DNA of 64,000 bases from Delphinapterus leucas (lineage: Eukaryota; Chordata; Mammalia; Artiodactyla; Monodontidae), in contig NW_022098076.1 of the NCBI RefSeq assembly GCF_002288925.2, forward strand, positions 87,490,964 to 87,554,963, in the 5' to 3' direction. This document shows positions 33,538-44,742 of this stretch, piece by piece. The notes below the pieces were generated by a model. That model had not been told where the DNA came from. It was given only the letters and a program-made list of their open reading frames with translations, and searched no databases. How positions within the stretch are numbered: the first letter of the stretch is position 1; every line of letters begins with the position of its first letter. The position numbers and the translations under genes are program-made.

Positions 33538-35544
33538 TGTTTTGTGGTTTTTGACATATAGAAAATTTTCATTAAAAGCGTTGAATCTAATAGGGGTTTT
33601 TTTTGCTTTAGTTCAGTCTTGGGTGCGGCACTGAGGTATAAGCAGTAAGGACAGAAAGGAATTTTGAGGGAGGGGTGACACTGTCTGGGAGGAGAGACTG
33701 AGTGTGGCTCACTAAAGGTAGCTGTTCCACGCCCACCCAGGACTTCCTCCCCGAGGTGAGGGAAGGGAGGGAGGGAAAAAGGGGGAAAGGACAGAGGGAG
33801 GAAGGTTCTTGATGGCAGGGCAGGGCCTGGCCAGACCCAGTGTGTAGATCCGTCTCTAGGTTGGTCCCGCCTAGTGATGGGACTGGAGAGAAGCCTGCCT
33901 GCCCAGGCCTCTCTCAAAAACCAACACAGTGTCTGAAACGTCCCGGGAAGGGGACAGACTCTACACAAGGGGGTAGTTTTTGGACCCAACTGAGGGCACT
34001 GCTGTCCCCTAGACAGGCAGTCTAAACACCACACCGGAAGTTCTGCTTAATCACAAATGAGGCCAGCCTGTGAAAACCAGAAGAAGGTCAAATCCTCATT
34101 TCAATTCCTAATTAGTGACCGGTGCTGTCCAGAAGGAATCTTTTCCTGTTGTTCACTCTACACTTTCAAAGACTCCGAAGTTGTTACTGTCTTCCTGTTT
34201 ACCTGGGTGGAATTTTAAGAATCATTTAAAAGTTGGTAAACTTGCCTTTCTCCTACATCCAAAAGCTGAAAAAAATCTCCAGCACAGTTTGTGAATTTTA
34301 AATTTAAAACTGTCCTCTAAGTTTTCACACTGTGTGTTTTGTGTTTGCATAGTTGAATTTGAAAACTAAGGTCAGAGGCATTCTTTGCAACTTACTACAA
34401 GCACTTCAAAAGAACAATCTCTAGCTAATGTTACAGAAATAGACCGTTTGGTCACTGGCTGATTAAAATGGAAAAGCCAAAGCTTTTCCGAGAGGAAACA
34501 AAAGGATATGACTCTTCTAGACTCTTTAGAAGAGTGAGTGTGTCACTGAGGTGTGACCAGAAGTTTTGGGGGGCTTGCCTCAGCACTGTCTAAGTCTGGG
34601 TAAGCGTTTTGGGGGGTGAGTGAGGAGCAGGATCTTTAGTCACACAGCTGTTTCTGACTTGAAGGCTTTCCCTGGGGGCATATTCGTGTGGCAAGAGGGT
34701 GTGCATGGGGCAGCCGGCTTCAATGCATTCTTCCTGTGCAGAAACAGTTTGCGTGTGTCATCCTAGGGCTGGTGTGTTTCCCTGGGTCTGTTATTCCGTG
34801 TTGCCAGGCAACCCAGTGTGTCTGGGTGTGTCCCCTTAGCACGCCGCGCTCTCTCCTGCTAAAGTCTTTGGGTACAACCTGCGCGTGAGCATCTGGGCTG
34901 TGACCATCCCCACGTGAACCGGGTCTGTGACAGCTCCTGTCCTCTGGGCTCAGTGAATAAATGCCCAAAACCACAAGTGGTGCATGGCTGGGGTTCTCCC
35001 AAGCTGCCGACCCTGGAGGTTGGGACTAAAACTGGACGTTTCCATTTGGCCATAAGTGTGCAGACCCCTCTGTTTGAGTGGTAGGCTGTTTAACACCCTA
35101 GCAGGACTCTGCTTGTGGCTGAGAGTTTGCAGAGTGGACTGGCCACTCCAGACACTTCTCACCATCCTCCCAGGAAACTTTTGAATTGGATATCTGGAAT
35201 GAGCCCAAAGTCTCTCTGTACCATGGGCAGTGATCCCTCCAGGCAAAAATGAAATGTCTGGAAATGTAACCAGGCAGACTTGTGAGTGCCTGAAACTGGT
35301 TCTAAAGGAATTTTTTAGGAAAAAAAAAAAAAGACTTTAAAAATATTTTGCACAATGAAAGCAACATATTTGGAATAGAGAACTTTCTGGGGTGATTCCT
35401 TTAGAGTTCTGTTCTATTTTGATCTTCAAGAGATCTATTTTCATACTGTAGAGGTGGAAAAATGGGTTCAGGAAAGGAGCTGATTTGCTCAGGCCACACA
35501 GGGAGTGGAGACAGCTGGAACTAGAATGGGGCTCCTGAGGGTCC
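33538..35544. other. Unassigned 2-kb stretch before the gap
   Basis: Mixed composition; AT-rich at 34.1-34.5 kb. One palindromic X-box at 34800 is listed separately. No exon or named repeat recognised. Confidence 0.4.
34800..34812. promoter_or_regulatory. RFX X-box-like palindrome
   Basis: GTTGCCAGGCAAC: two perfect GTTGCC half-sites around one base. Confidence 0.5.
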
Positions 35545-35644
35545 NNNNNNNNNNNNNNNNNNNNNNNNNNNNNNNNNNNNNNNNNNNNNNNNNNNNNNNN
35601 NNNNNNNNNNNNNNNNNNNNNNNNNNNNNNNNNNNNNNNNNNNN
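35545..35644. other. Assembly gap, 100 N
   Basis: Exactly 100 N, the usual placeholder for a gap of unknown size. It abuts a purine minisatellite that probably caused it. Confidence 0.99.
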
Positions 35645-35932
35645 GAGGGAGGAAGCAGGAGGGAGGAGGGAGGAGGGCAGGAGGGAGGAGGGCAGGAGGG
35701 AGGAGGGAGGAGGCAGGAGGGAGGAGGGAGGAGGGCAGGAGGGAGGAGGGCAGGAGGGAGGAGGGAGGAAGCAGGAGGGAGGAGGGAGGAGGGCAGGAGG
35801 GAGGAGGCAGGAGGGAGGAGGGAGGAGGGAGGAGGGCAGGAGGGGGGAGGGAGGAGGGAGGAGGGCAGGAGGGCAGGAGGGAGGAGGGAGGAAGCAGGAG
35901 GGCAGGAGGGAGGAGGGCAGGAGGCAGGCCTG
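35645..35932 (+). repeat. Polypurine (GGGAGGA/GGGCAGGA)n minisatellite
   Basis: Units GGAGGGA and GGGCAGGA alternate, with a GGAAGC variant recurring at 35651, 35767 and 35890, so a higher-order period near 116-123 bp. The G-rich strand is + and has many GGG tracts. Its left end is lost in the gap, so true length is unknown. Confidence 0.95.
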
Positions 35933-35935
35933 GAG

Positions 35936-36424
35936 GGGAGCCCCCCCAGGGCCCATAGGCCTCTGGCTCCTGAAGCCTCCAGACACAGTTTAAATTTAGA
36001 CCTTCTATTCTGGTCCTTGCAGCCCAGGCCTCACCCTCTAGCTGTAGAACCAGCCAGTTTCCCTAAGCACAACTGCCCCTCTCAGGCAGTGTGTAGTAAG
36101 CTCCTCTCCTGGAGGAGTGTCCTAAGAATTGTTTCGTTGCGCTGTGGAATTGTGAGGCAGAGAGGAATGGAAGCAAGATCAAAGGCAGATCAATCCACCA
36201 CCCTCACTCGCATCGTGGAACCTGGGAGCCCTATGTCCACATCGTGGTCCCCGTTCACCCTCAGACGAGAAGAGGGCTGACCAAGTGCAGCACTATGGGA
36301 ACGTGCAGGAGGGACGTCAGCTTAACGCCACCACGGTTCCTATGGTTGTTACCACTTCATCCGGTCTCTGCTGCGCGGATGTCCCCTCCCTGACCAGCCG
36401 AATAGGCGCGCCTCTCCCTCTCTG
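35936..36424. other. Unassigned sequence right of the minisatellite
   Basis: No exon or repeat recognised. Confidence 0.4.
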
Positions 36425-36575
36425 CCCCTCTCCTGCTTCCTTTTCTCCTAGTGTGCACTGTCCCCTGATAACGGCCTGTGTTCCCCTGTCTAGCAGGTTC
36501 CTCTCCAGAGTGGAAGGCCCAGGAGAGCAGGGGCTCGGTTTTGCTCAGCGCTGTATCCCCAGCACCCAGAGAAGT
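36425..36575 (+). repeat. L2 3' region
   Basis: AGAGCAGGGGCTCGGTTTTG, then GCTGTATCCCCAGCACCCAG, typical L2 3' UTR. Confidence 0.65.
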
Positions 36576-36584
36576 GAGCTGTAG

Positions 36585-36790
36585 TAACAGAGCCCGTGCT
36601 CGGTGCCAGGCACTGTATGAGGTGCTTTCAATGCATTATCCAATCTTATCCTCAGGACAATCCTATGAGGGTTTTTACCCAAGTAGGAGAAGGAAGCCCA
36701 GAGAAGTTGAGAATCCTGCCCAAGAACACACAGTTTGACCTTGGCAGTCAGCGTTCCTGCGCGTGCCCTTAACCGCTACACCGACTTGGC
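36585..36790 (-). repeat. MIR SINE
   Basis: GTGCCAGGCACTGTATGAGG, ATCCTATGAGGGTTTTTACC, AGCCCAGAGAAGTTGAGAAT: antisense MIR. Confidence 0.75.
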
Positions 36791-36990
36791 CGCAGGAACG
36801 CGGCCTTGCACATCCTCTGCTCGCTGAGCTCCCAGAGCCAGCCTCAGCGATGCTGAGTCAAAACCCTAGCTCTCGCCAGCTCACCGCAGACAGCCTGGCC
36901 TTTGAGGGAGAGAAGAGGTGTATTCATGCGGAGGGATCCAGAATATCCCACTGTGAAGAGTTTTCTTTTTCAGTTTTTGCTTTTTTTCCC

Positions 36991-37700
36991 CTTATCTAAA
37001 AGCAGTGCCTCCTCAAAGCACACAACCGTCATAATTCCCCTCCCCAAAAGTTTTGCAACCAGGGAAGACTGACTCTTATCACTGGAGAGACGTCTACACT
37101 GGGTTAAGAAATCACAGAAATAGGGAGGGGGAAGGGGAAGCTGGGACGACGTGAGAGAGTGGCAAAGACTTATATACACTATCAAACGTAAAGTAGATAG
37201 CTAGTGGGAAGCAGTGGCATAGCACAGGGAGATCAGCTCGGTGCTTTGTGACCGCCTGGAGGGGTGGGATAGGGAGGGTGGGAGGGAGGGAGATGCAAGA
37301 GGGAAGAGATATGGGAACATATGTATATGTATAACTGATTCACTTTGTTATAAAGCAGAAACTAACACACCATTGTAAAGAAATTATACTCCAATAAAGA
37401 TGTAAAAAAAAAAAAAAGAAATCACAGAAATAGTCACAAAACTATCAAATCTCTCACCTATTCTCCCAAGGGCTCTTTCCTAAAAGTCATTTATTTTCTC
37501 ATAAATGCCTCTTTCCCTCTCCCCTTCCCCTCCTAAGATGATATATAAGCCCCCAATTCTAACCACCTCCTTGAGTCATGTTTTTCTGTGAACTCCCATG
37601 CACACATGTGAATTAGACATCTGTCTTTTCTCTTGCTAATCTGTATTTTGCCAGTTTAATTTGCAGGTTCCCAAGTACTGAACCTAAGAAGGTGGAGAAA
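36991..37700 (+). mobile_element. ERV LTR-like element split by an L1
   Basis: Right part includes TGATATATAAGCCCCCAATT and GCTAATCTGTATTTTGCC, then CCAAGTACTGAACCTAAGAA, the same end as the element at 44.7-45.3 kb. Non-coding LTR relic; class not certain; left boundary approximate. Confidence 0.5.
37124..37415 (+). mobile_element. L1 3' end, 5'-truncated, with 18-bp TSD
   Basis: Ends ACTCCAATAAAGATGT plus A14. Flanked by AAGAAATCACAGAAATAG at 37106-37123 and 37416-37433. Inserted in the LTR-like element. Confidence 0.93.
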
Positions 37701-37802
37701 AAGGTTTATCTCCCAGATAATGCTGAGTTAGATCTGCAGGGAGAAACACTGATAGTGCTGTCCTCCAGATGGGAGGGGGCCTGTTGGCCCCTGGCTGGTT
37801 GT

Positions 37803-37945
37803 GTTTGTTGTTGTTGTTTGTTTGTTTTACTTTTTGGCCGAGCCACAAGGCATGCAGGATCTTAGTTCCCCAAGCAGGGCTGGAACCCGTGCCCCTGCAG
37901 TGGAAGCACGGAGTCTTAACCACCTGACCGCCAGGGAAGTCCCAA
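37803..37945 (-). repeat. CHR-2-type SINE with 15-bp TSD
   Basis: TSD CCCCTGGCTGGTTGT at 37788-37802 and 37946-37960. Tail is (TTG)n-like in antisense. Confidence 0.93.
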
Positions 37946-37960
37946 CCCCTGGCTGGTTGT

Positions 37961-38565
37961 TGATTTTCAGAATGGATTTGTGCTCCTTTTTCTTCTGCCT
38001 GGTCCCTGTACATCAGAGGACACTATAATCTCTGCAGCTGAGTTTCTTTCACACAAAGGTAATATATACTCGAACCTGCTCCCTCAGCCTCATTAACATG
38101 CTTCGAGCTGAAAGAAAGGCCCCACCAGGAAGGGCCACTGCCCCAAGCAGAGGGCCAGCTGGTCTCAGAGGGTGAATGGGCGTTACTGCGGGGAATTGCC
38201 CACAGTCTGCAGTGCAGCCCTTAGCTCTATGGGCCAGAGGGGATCCGTTTCAGCAGGACTGATTCACACTACTCAAGCTCACCAAGCACTGATGTAAAAA
38301 CCAGAATGCTATCTTCCTATTTTTCAGGTAAGTCTGGCCAACAAGATGCTCACATGGGCAGGTGTGGACAGTCTCTCTCTCTCCCAGTGTATGAATCTGA
38401 GAGGAAACTACACCCCGGCAAGAAGGTTGCTGGGTGGGCCTGGGATCTGGAAGGAAAGAGAAGCTGGTAAAGTTTGAGGCTGAGGGAGAGGGAAGGAGAG
38501 AAACTTACCACATTCTATTTTCAGCTTTTGACTGTTTTCCCATGTGCTCCTGTATCAACTCAAGA
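37961..38565. other. Unassigned sequence
   Basis: No exon or repeat recognised. Confidence 0.4.
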
Positions 38566-38574
38566 AACAATTTG

Positions 38575-38897
38575 GGTTTTTTTACATTTATTTATTTATG
38601 GCTGCGTTGGGTCTTCGCTGCTGCACATGGGCTTTCTCTAGTTGCATCAAGCGGCGGTTACTCTTCGTTGTGGTGCGCGGGCTTCTCATTGCTGTGGCTT
38701 CTCTTGTTGCAGAGCACGGGCTCTAGGCGAGCCAGCTCAGTAGCTGTGGCTCGCGGGCTCTAGAGCACAGGCTCAGTAGTTGTGGCTCACGGGCTTAGTT
38801 GCTCCGCGGCATGTGGGACCTTCCCGGACCAGGGATCGAACCTGTGTCCCCTGCATTGGAAGGCGGATTCTTAACCACTGAGCCACCAGGGAAGCCC
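38575..38897 (-). repeat. CHR SINE, long type, with TSD
   Basis: TSD AACAATTTG at 38566-38574 and 38898-38906; complete antisense body. Confidence 0.94.
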
Positions 38898-38906
38898 AAC
38901 AATTTG

Positions 38907-39420
38907 TTTTTAAATTTTCATTTGGCCTGCTATTAAACTACAGAGGCTCCTGCCTCTAGCTCTCAGACCCAGTTCTGTGCTCTGCTGCTAACCTGACTCC
39001 CAGGTCCTTATCATGGGTCAGGCAGCACTGCACATCTGTGCCAGGGAACCCGGGACCCTGGCAAGGGAGCAGGTGCGGGCAGCAGCACACGGGGTCCACC
39101 GGAGCGAGTTTGGGGCCCGCATCTTCATGGTCTTCCTCACCATGCCCAGAAGGGACAGGAGGACCCCAAGCCCCTCACCAAAGCCACAAGCGTGCTGTGC
39201 GGGCCAACCCCAGCAGATGGCGGTGTGTGGCCAGGCAGCCAAGGAAGAGTGCCAGCCACACACAGCGCACCGGATGCCGGGAGAGAGGCTGGCAGGGTGA
39301 CTGTGAGGGTGGGCGGTGCCCTGGGCAGGCTGGGCGCGCTTCGTCATCTCTGTGCCACAGGCCCCTCTGGAGTCTGGTGAGGCCTCTGGACCCCTCTCAG
39401 AGGGAGATTTTTTTTTTTTA
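38907..39420. other. Unassigned sequence with open frames
   Basis: Three overlapping frames of 95-127 codons lie at 39.0-39.4 kb on both strands, ending in A/T runs. I could not match any to a known protein, so neither gene nor processed pseudogene is claimed. Confidence 0.35.
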
Positions 39421-39556
39421 AGCCAGATCCTTTATTTTAACAAAAATTGTACATATATGTGTATATTTCATAAAACATGACAATTTAAATTAAATGTATG
39501 TATGATTAAGACCACCAAACATAATTACAGACTCTTGAGAGGTTAATCTTTATTTC
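39421..39556. mobile_element. Possible old L1 fragment
   Basis: TTATTTTAACAAAAATTGTA then TTTCATAAAACATGAC resembles an L1 region. Weak. Confidence 0.3.
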
Positions 39557-39570
39557 AAAAAGATAGCAAA

Positions 39571-39895
39571 GGGACTTCCCTGGCGGTGCAGTGGTAAAGA
39601 ATCCGCCTGCCAATGCAGGGGACACAGGTTCAATCCCTGGTCCGGGAATATCCCACATGCCGCGGAGCAACAAAGCCCGTGCGCCACAACTAATGAGCCT
39701 GCACTCTAGAGCCCGCGAGCCACAACTACTGAAATCTGCACACCTAGAGCCCGTGCTCAGCAACAAGAGAAGCCACCACAATGAGAAGCCCACACACCGC
39801 AACGAAGAGTAGCCCCTGCTCGCTGCAACTAGAGAAAGCCCACGCAGGGCAACGAAGACCCAACACAGCCAAAAATAAATAAATAAATTTATTTT
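39571..39895 (+). repeat. CHR SINE, long type, full length
   Basis: Imperfect TSD AAAAAGATAGCAAA / AAAAGGACAGCAAA flanks a complete unit. Confidence 0.95.
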
Positions 39896-39965
39896 AAAAG
39901 GACAGCAAACATTCTGAAGTATTAAAGTCTATCTTATTAGTGAGAACATTTACTAGGAGATTTTT

Positions 39966-40114
39966 TTTTTTACCATCTTTATTGGAGTATAATTGCTTTA
40001 CAATGGTGTGTTAGTTTCTGCTGTATAACAAAATGAATCAGCCATATATACATATATCCGCATATCCCCTCCCTCTTGCGCCTCCCTCCCACCCTCCCTA
40101 TCCCACCTCAGAGT
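39966..40114 (-). mobile_element. L1 3' end, antisense, short
   Basis: ATCTTTATTGGAGTATAATT is the antisense of the L1 tail seen at 37.4 kb. Flanked by GAGATTTTT (39957-39965 and 40115-40123). Confidence 0.85.
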
Positions 40115-40123
40115 GAGATTTTT

Positions 40124-41021
40124 AAATGCATAGAGTAAAATACCTAGGGTTACCAAGGAAGCAAAATATACTGAAATACAATGACCACGTGTGATTGGTA
40201 ATTCTTTATTAATGTATTAAATCAGGACCAGATCTGGTGGTGGGCCTGATAACGACTGTGATTTTTTAAGTCACGATGAAGGTAGACGATATTCAAATTA
40301 TCTGCACCAACTGCGCTGTGATATGAAAATAGCTGTGACTTCTACTGTGACAAGGTCCCAGGAACCGCCTATACTATTGTGGTGAGATGCTTACAGGCAC
40401 AATAGAAGGAAATGCTAGATTTCAATTAAAGATTATTGAACATAGACATGGAAATTTTTCCTGTCCAAGTTCACCAACTCCTAGAACTTTAACCACAGGC
40501 TAAGAATCTGAGTGAAGATTTGAAGGGGTACCAAATGGGGAAGAAAGGATGGATTTCTAGACCACCTCCCCAAACCAATGTTCATTTTTGCCATTCAAAT
40601 CAAGTGTCAGAGACCGGAAGGCATAGGAGGGGCAGGGGAGATGAGGAATCCTGGGGGCTGGTCTAGCTGCTGCCAGGACACTTTGCCCCAGCTGGAAACA
40701 GGTGTGGAGTTTGCATGGATGGATGCTCTGCCCCAGCCTCCAGGCCCTCGGTGACAAAAGGAAATCAGGGCTCCCATCCCTCTCATTCCTCTGTCTCCCC
40801 TCCAAGGCCACCCCAGTTCACTTCACTTCAGGGGAGACACAAAAAAAGCCCAGAGCCTCTCTTCCTCCCCTCAGAAGGTGGTTCACTTCCCCTCAATAAT
40901 GGGCCAACAACAAGGAAATGGGGAAGTCCTTCCCCTCTGCTGTGCCTCCACCTGAGCAGGTGCTGAGAGTCTGAATCTATAAACAGGGAGGCCAGACATT
41001 TACATCTGTGGATCTGTGGGC
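40124..41021. other. Unassigned sequence
   Basis: AT-rich, then ordinary. No exon or repeat recognised. Confidence 0.4.
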
Positions 41022-41055
41022 TTGGCATATATATATATATATATATATATGCCAA
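41022..41055. repeat. Perfect 34-bp palindrome with (AT)12 core
   Basis: TTGGC, then 12 AT units, then GCCAA; exactly self-complementary. A further (AT)n of about 10 units and T7 follow to 41077. Confidence 0.97.
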
Positions 41056-41082
41056 TATATATATATATATATATTTTTTTAG

Positions 41083-41190
41083 TTTGTTTATTTGATTTTC
41101 TTTTCCACTTTGTGTTTCAAAAATTTTCAACATACATATAAGTAGCTAAAATGGACTCCCATATTGTACAACTATCGTCCTTTTTCAATA
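41083..41190 (-). mobile_element. Old L1-like 3' fragment, antisense
   Basis: AAAAATTTTCAACATACATA then CAACTATCGTCC resembles a common ancient LINE tail in antisense. Confidence 0.4.
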
Positions 41191-41279
41191 CTGGCTTTAT
41201 TTGTCCCTTTCCAGCATAATAATTATCACTCCCAAAAGTCCTAGCTTGGACAACTACATGGAATATCTGATCCTAGACT

Positions 41280-41720
41280 GGATTCTACACCGGAGGGGAA
41301 AAAAATGCTATTAAGGACATCTTTGGGTCCATTGATAAAACTGGGATATAAACAGTAGAGCAGATAGAAATATTTTGTCAAAGTTATGTTTACTCAAGTT
41401 GATTTTTTAAATTGTGGTTATGTAAGACAGTTTCCTTACTCTTAGGAAATAAATAGGAGTAAGGGGCCATGATGTATGCAACCAACTTTCAAATGTTTCA
41501 GGAAAAAAGTGTGTGTACACATAGGTGCATGTAAACATATGTACGTATGTGTGAGTATACACATATTGTATATGTGTATATATATGGAGAGAGAAAGAGA
41601 AAGATTGAAAATAGGGAAAATGTTAAAATAGGTGAATGTGCGTAAGAGACGTAGGAGTGTTCTTGCACTATTTGTATTCTTGCAACTTTTCTTTAGGCTT
41701 GGAATTATTTTCAGAAAAAC
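41280..41720 (+). mobile_element. Old L1-like 3' fragment, sense
   Basis: AAGGACATCTTTGGGTCCAT, TTGTGGTTATGTAAGACAGT, TCCTTACTCTTAGGAAATAA follow the sense order of an ancient L1 3' end. Contains a mixed (GTAT)-rich tract at 41510-41585. Confidence 0.55.
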
Positions 41721-42509
41721 TTACCAAAAATCATATTAGCAAACCAATGAGAAGCACTACTACGGACAATAAATTTTACAACCATCCTACCTAGGACTCA
41801 TCTAAAGTCTAAAGTGGCCAATACAGCTTGACTGGGAGGTGGGTCCTGGGATTCAGGGGTTTAAGGAATTCTGCTTTCACAGCTCCGTGTTTATTCTCTG
41901 CCCCACAAACATTTGCATCTGTATGAGAGCCTACAGAAAATACCCATAAAACCGGCGCTGTTACTGAGCAAGGGCCCTGGGCCCAGGGCAGCAGGGGCCT
42001 GAGACTGGATGTGGCCCTTGGGCAGATGGACAGCTTTGGGGGCCATCCTGATAGGATAGAGCTCTTTGGTCCCACGTTCGTCCCCACCAGTACCAGTCCT
42101 GGAGGCCCTCAAGTGCTGGGGTTCCACAGCCCGATTCCCCCAGTCCCTGTTACGGTGTTAGGGGGACACCAGGGCCCTGGCGCCTGTGCTATGGCCTGCA
42201 GCACTTCCTGCTGGGCAGCATCCCAGCACCTCACTGACAGAACGCTGATGCCCACCAGAACAAGAGCCGACTGTCCACGCCCTCACCATCGACTCGGCTT
42301 TTCATAAAGGGGTCTAGGGTCCTTGAGAATTCCAAGGTCCAAGAAAAGATCTCCTGGGCAGAAGCATTCGCTTCATCACGCATTTTTCCGTATCCATCGC
42401 TGGGCTGGAATTTAACATATTAACTCTAATCTCCCAGATGTCTTTATGTCAATTCATGTGCCCCCTCCCCCTGCACTCTTCTCCCACCCTTAAAACACAT
42501 ATGCATAAT
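41721..42509. other. Unassigned sequence
   Basis: A 98-codon frame at 42011-42307 (+) has no domain. No repeat recognised. Confidence 0.4.
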
Positions 42510-42650
42510 AAAATCAATAGCTACCATTTACTGACACTTTATGTGCAGTTGATCATTTAATCGTCCCAAGGACGTAAGTACTATTATTCCATTCTACACA
42601 GTTTAGTAATCGTTAACTAAATTCATCCAGCTAGAGAGTTATGGAGCAGA
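42510..42650 (-). repeat. MIR fragment
   Basis: GCTACCATTTACTGACACTT, ATCATTTAATCGTCCCAAGG, then AGTACTATTATTCC. Confidence 0.7.
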
Positions 42651-42839
42651 TCTTCCAGCACAGGCAGGCCTGGAAGGGGTGGGGCAGGTAGGCTGCACGT
42701 GGAAGGGGTCCCCCACCTCAGGACCTGGGAACTCAGAGGTTGAAAAGTCCTCTCTGGAAAGGACACACTGGTGAAGCACGGTCCAAGATTTATGAATCTC
42801 CATGAATACAGCTGGGTATCCTGAGTACCTACTTGGGAA

Positions 42840-42997
42840 ATGGCTGCTTGGATTCAAACCTCAGCTTAGCTGATTACTAGCTGGGTGACTTTGGGCAAGT
42901 GTCTTAACCTTTCTGGACCTCAGTTTCCTCCTCTGTAAAATGGGGATAATAATTGTACCTCATGGGGTGGCTGTGAGGATTAATGAGTTATACACAC
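42840..42997 (+). repeat. MIR SINE
   Basis: ACTAGCTGGGTGACTTTGGG, CCTCAGTTTCCTCCTCTGTA, GGATAATAATTGTACCTCAT: close to consensus. Confidence 0.88.
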
Positions 42998-43084
42998 ACA
43001 GATTTTAGGACAGAATTAGTTCTTTTTACAAAATGCTGCCTTCTGTGCATCCCTCCCTTAAAGCTGTTAGATCCAAAGGACTCA

Positions 43085-43236
43085 CCCACTTTTTGAAAAT
43101 CAGTTAATGAGTTTAGCTGATTTTGTTAAAATTTGTTAAAATGCCGATTCTGTAGGTCTGGGGTGGGGCCCGAGACTCTGCATTCCTAACCAGCTCCCAG
43201 GCCCACGGCCTCACTTGAGTAGGGAGGGTCTGGAGT
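43085..43236 (-). mobile_element. MER5A-type hAT relic, antisense
   Basis: GATTCTGTAGGTCTGGGGTG, GACTCTGCATTCCTAACCAG. Confidence 0.7.
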
Positions 43237-44071
43237 ACTTGACCTAGAGGGCCCCCTACCCTCCGGATCTTGCTCCTTTGCATTTCCACAGCCTGTCAAT
43301 ATCTATTAAAATGTGGCTGCTAGACAGTCCCTGGCGCAATCAGTATGAGCTGGACCACCACGTCCCTTACTCCTGATGGATTGGCAGAGTTTGGAGACAA
43401 CTTCATCCTGCTACTAGTGCCAGCTCCCCAGAGGGAGCCTCCTCATCCCGCACCTGGTTCCACGTAGTGGTCTGGGCTGTATGGAGACTGCAGCCCTCCT
43501 CTCCATCCCTACCATCCATGAAGTGCCTCAGCGCCTAGGCAAGCACACATTTCTCAACCTGCCCTTCAAACCAGTTTCCCCAGGTCCTTGCAAGATGGCT
43601 CCTACCTATTGGGTGTGTCTCCCCCATTCAGTTGTGGAACAAAAGTCATTAGTCAAGAATTGAAAAATGGGAATAAATGTTGTTGAAGGTACATGGGGAA
43701 TCATACTCTTCTACTTTTTCATTTATTGAAGATTTATATAAATTTTTTACAGTTTAAAGCAGTTTGTTCTCAAGGCAGATGACCTTAAAAGTACATATAA
43801 AGAAAAAGTCTCTTAGTTCATCATCACTCATAACAAATTTGAAAGTCTGAAGAACTACAAAATCCTAGATGCCTAAGGAAGGCATAGAAACTGCTATCTT
43901 CAATTCATTCCCTCTTATATCAGACCTAGCTGTAATTTCCAGTTTTATAAAGTAGCCCTGTAGCCATTTGGAAGATTCTGGAATAAAGGGCAACGTGCTA
44001 AGTAGTCATTAGGGAGCTCTGCACCTGCCAGCCTTTTTTTCCGCATAGGAACCATTGGACTTTCACAGCAG
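43237..44071. other. Unassigned sequence
   Basis: No exon or named repeat recognised; AT-rich after 43.7 kb. Confidence 0.4.
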
Positions 44072-44216
44072 GTACTTTTCTAAGCCCTTTAAATGCATCA
44101 ACTCATTTATTCATCAACCCTACAAGAGTTACTACTATTATTCACATTTACGAGAGGAAAATGAAGCTCAAAGAAAGTGACTTGCCGAGGTCACAGAGCC
44201 AGTTGGAAGAGAGCCT
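44072..44216 (-). repeat. MIR SINE
   Basis: AAATGCATCAACTCATTTAT, AAGTGACTTGCCGAGGTCAC. Confidence 0.8.
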
Positions 44217-44317
44217 GGGCAGTCCATTGCTGTTTTAAGAACAGTGTTTTTCATACTGGACCCCAGGGCACTTGTCCCAACGCGGATATGAAAGCCTAAC
44301 CCTCTACAGTCTTCTGA

Positions 44318-44672
44318 GGCATATCCACACGTCGGAGTATTATTCAGCCATAAAAGGGAATGGAGTACTGATACCTGCTACAGCCCTGATGAACTTAAAA
44401 ACATTACGCTAAGAGAAAGAAGCCAGACACAAAGAGCACATATTGTGGATTCCATTTATATGAAATATCTAGAATAGGCAACTCCACAGAGGCAGGAAGC
44501 AGATCCCTGGTGGGGCTGAAGGGAGGGGCAGATGACGGATGACCGCTAAGCAGTGCTGGGTTTCTTTTTGGGGTGATGGCTGCTCAACTTTGTGAATATA
44601 TTAGAAACAACTGAGTTACATATACTTTTAAAGGGGTAAATTTAATGGTATGTAAGTGATATCTCAAAAAAA
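44318..44672 (+). mobile_element. Old L1 (L1M-type) 3' end
   Basis: GAGTATTATTCAGCCATAAA, AAGCCAGACACAAAGAGCAC, TTTCTTTTTGGGGTGATGGC, AATGGTATGTAAGTGATATC, then A13. No coding region left. Confidence 0.85.
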
Positions 44673-44742
44673 AAAAAAAGTCTTTTGAGGATTCTCAAGA
44701 ATCGGATCCAATGAGGAGAATATTTAACAATTTAGCAAACCA

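Noticed and set aside
33297..34034. 245-codon frame on the minus strand
   Set aside because: It reads through a CHR SINE and its tail into unrelated sequence; no domain.
35505..35993. Frames of 162-165 codons across the gap
   Set aside because: They are translations of the purine minisatellite and of the N run.
39013..39421. Possible processed pseudogene
   Set aside because: Several frames are open and a T-run follows, but no parent gene could be recognised and no target duplication was found.
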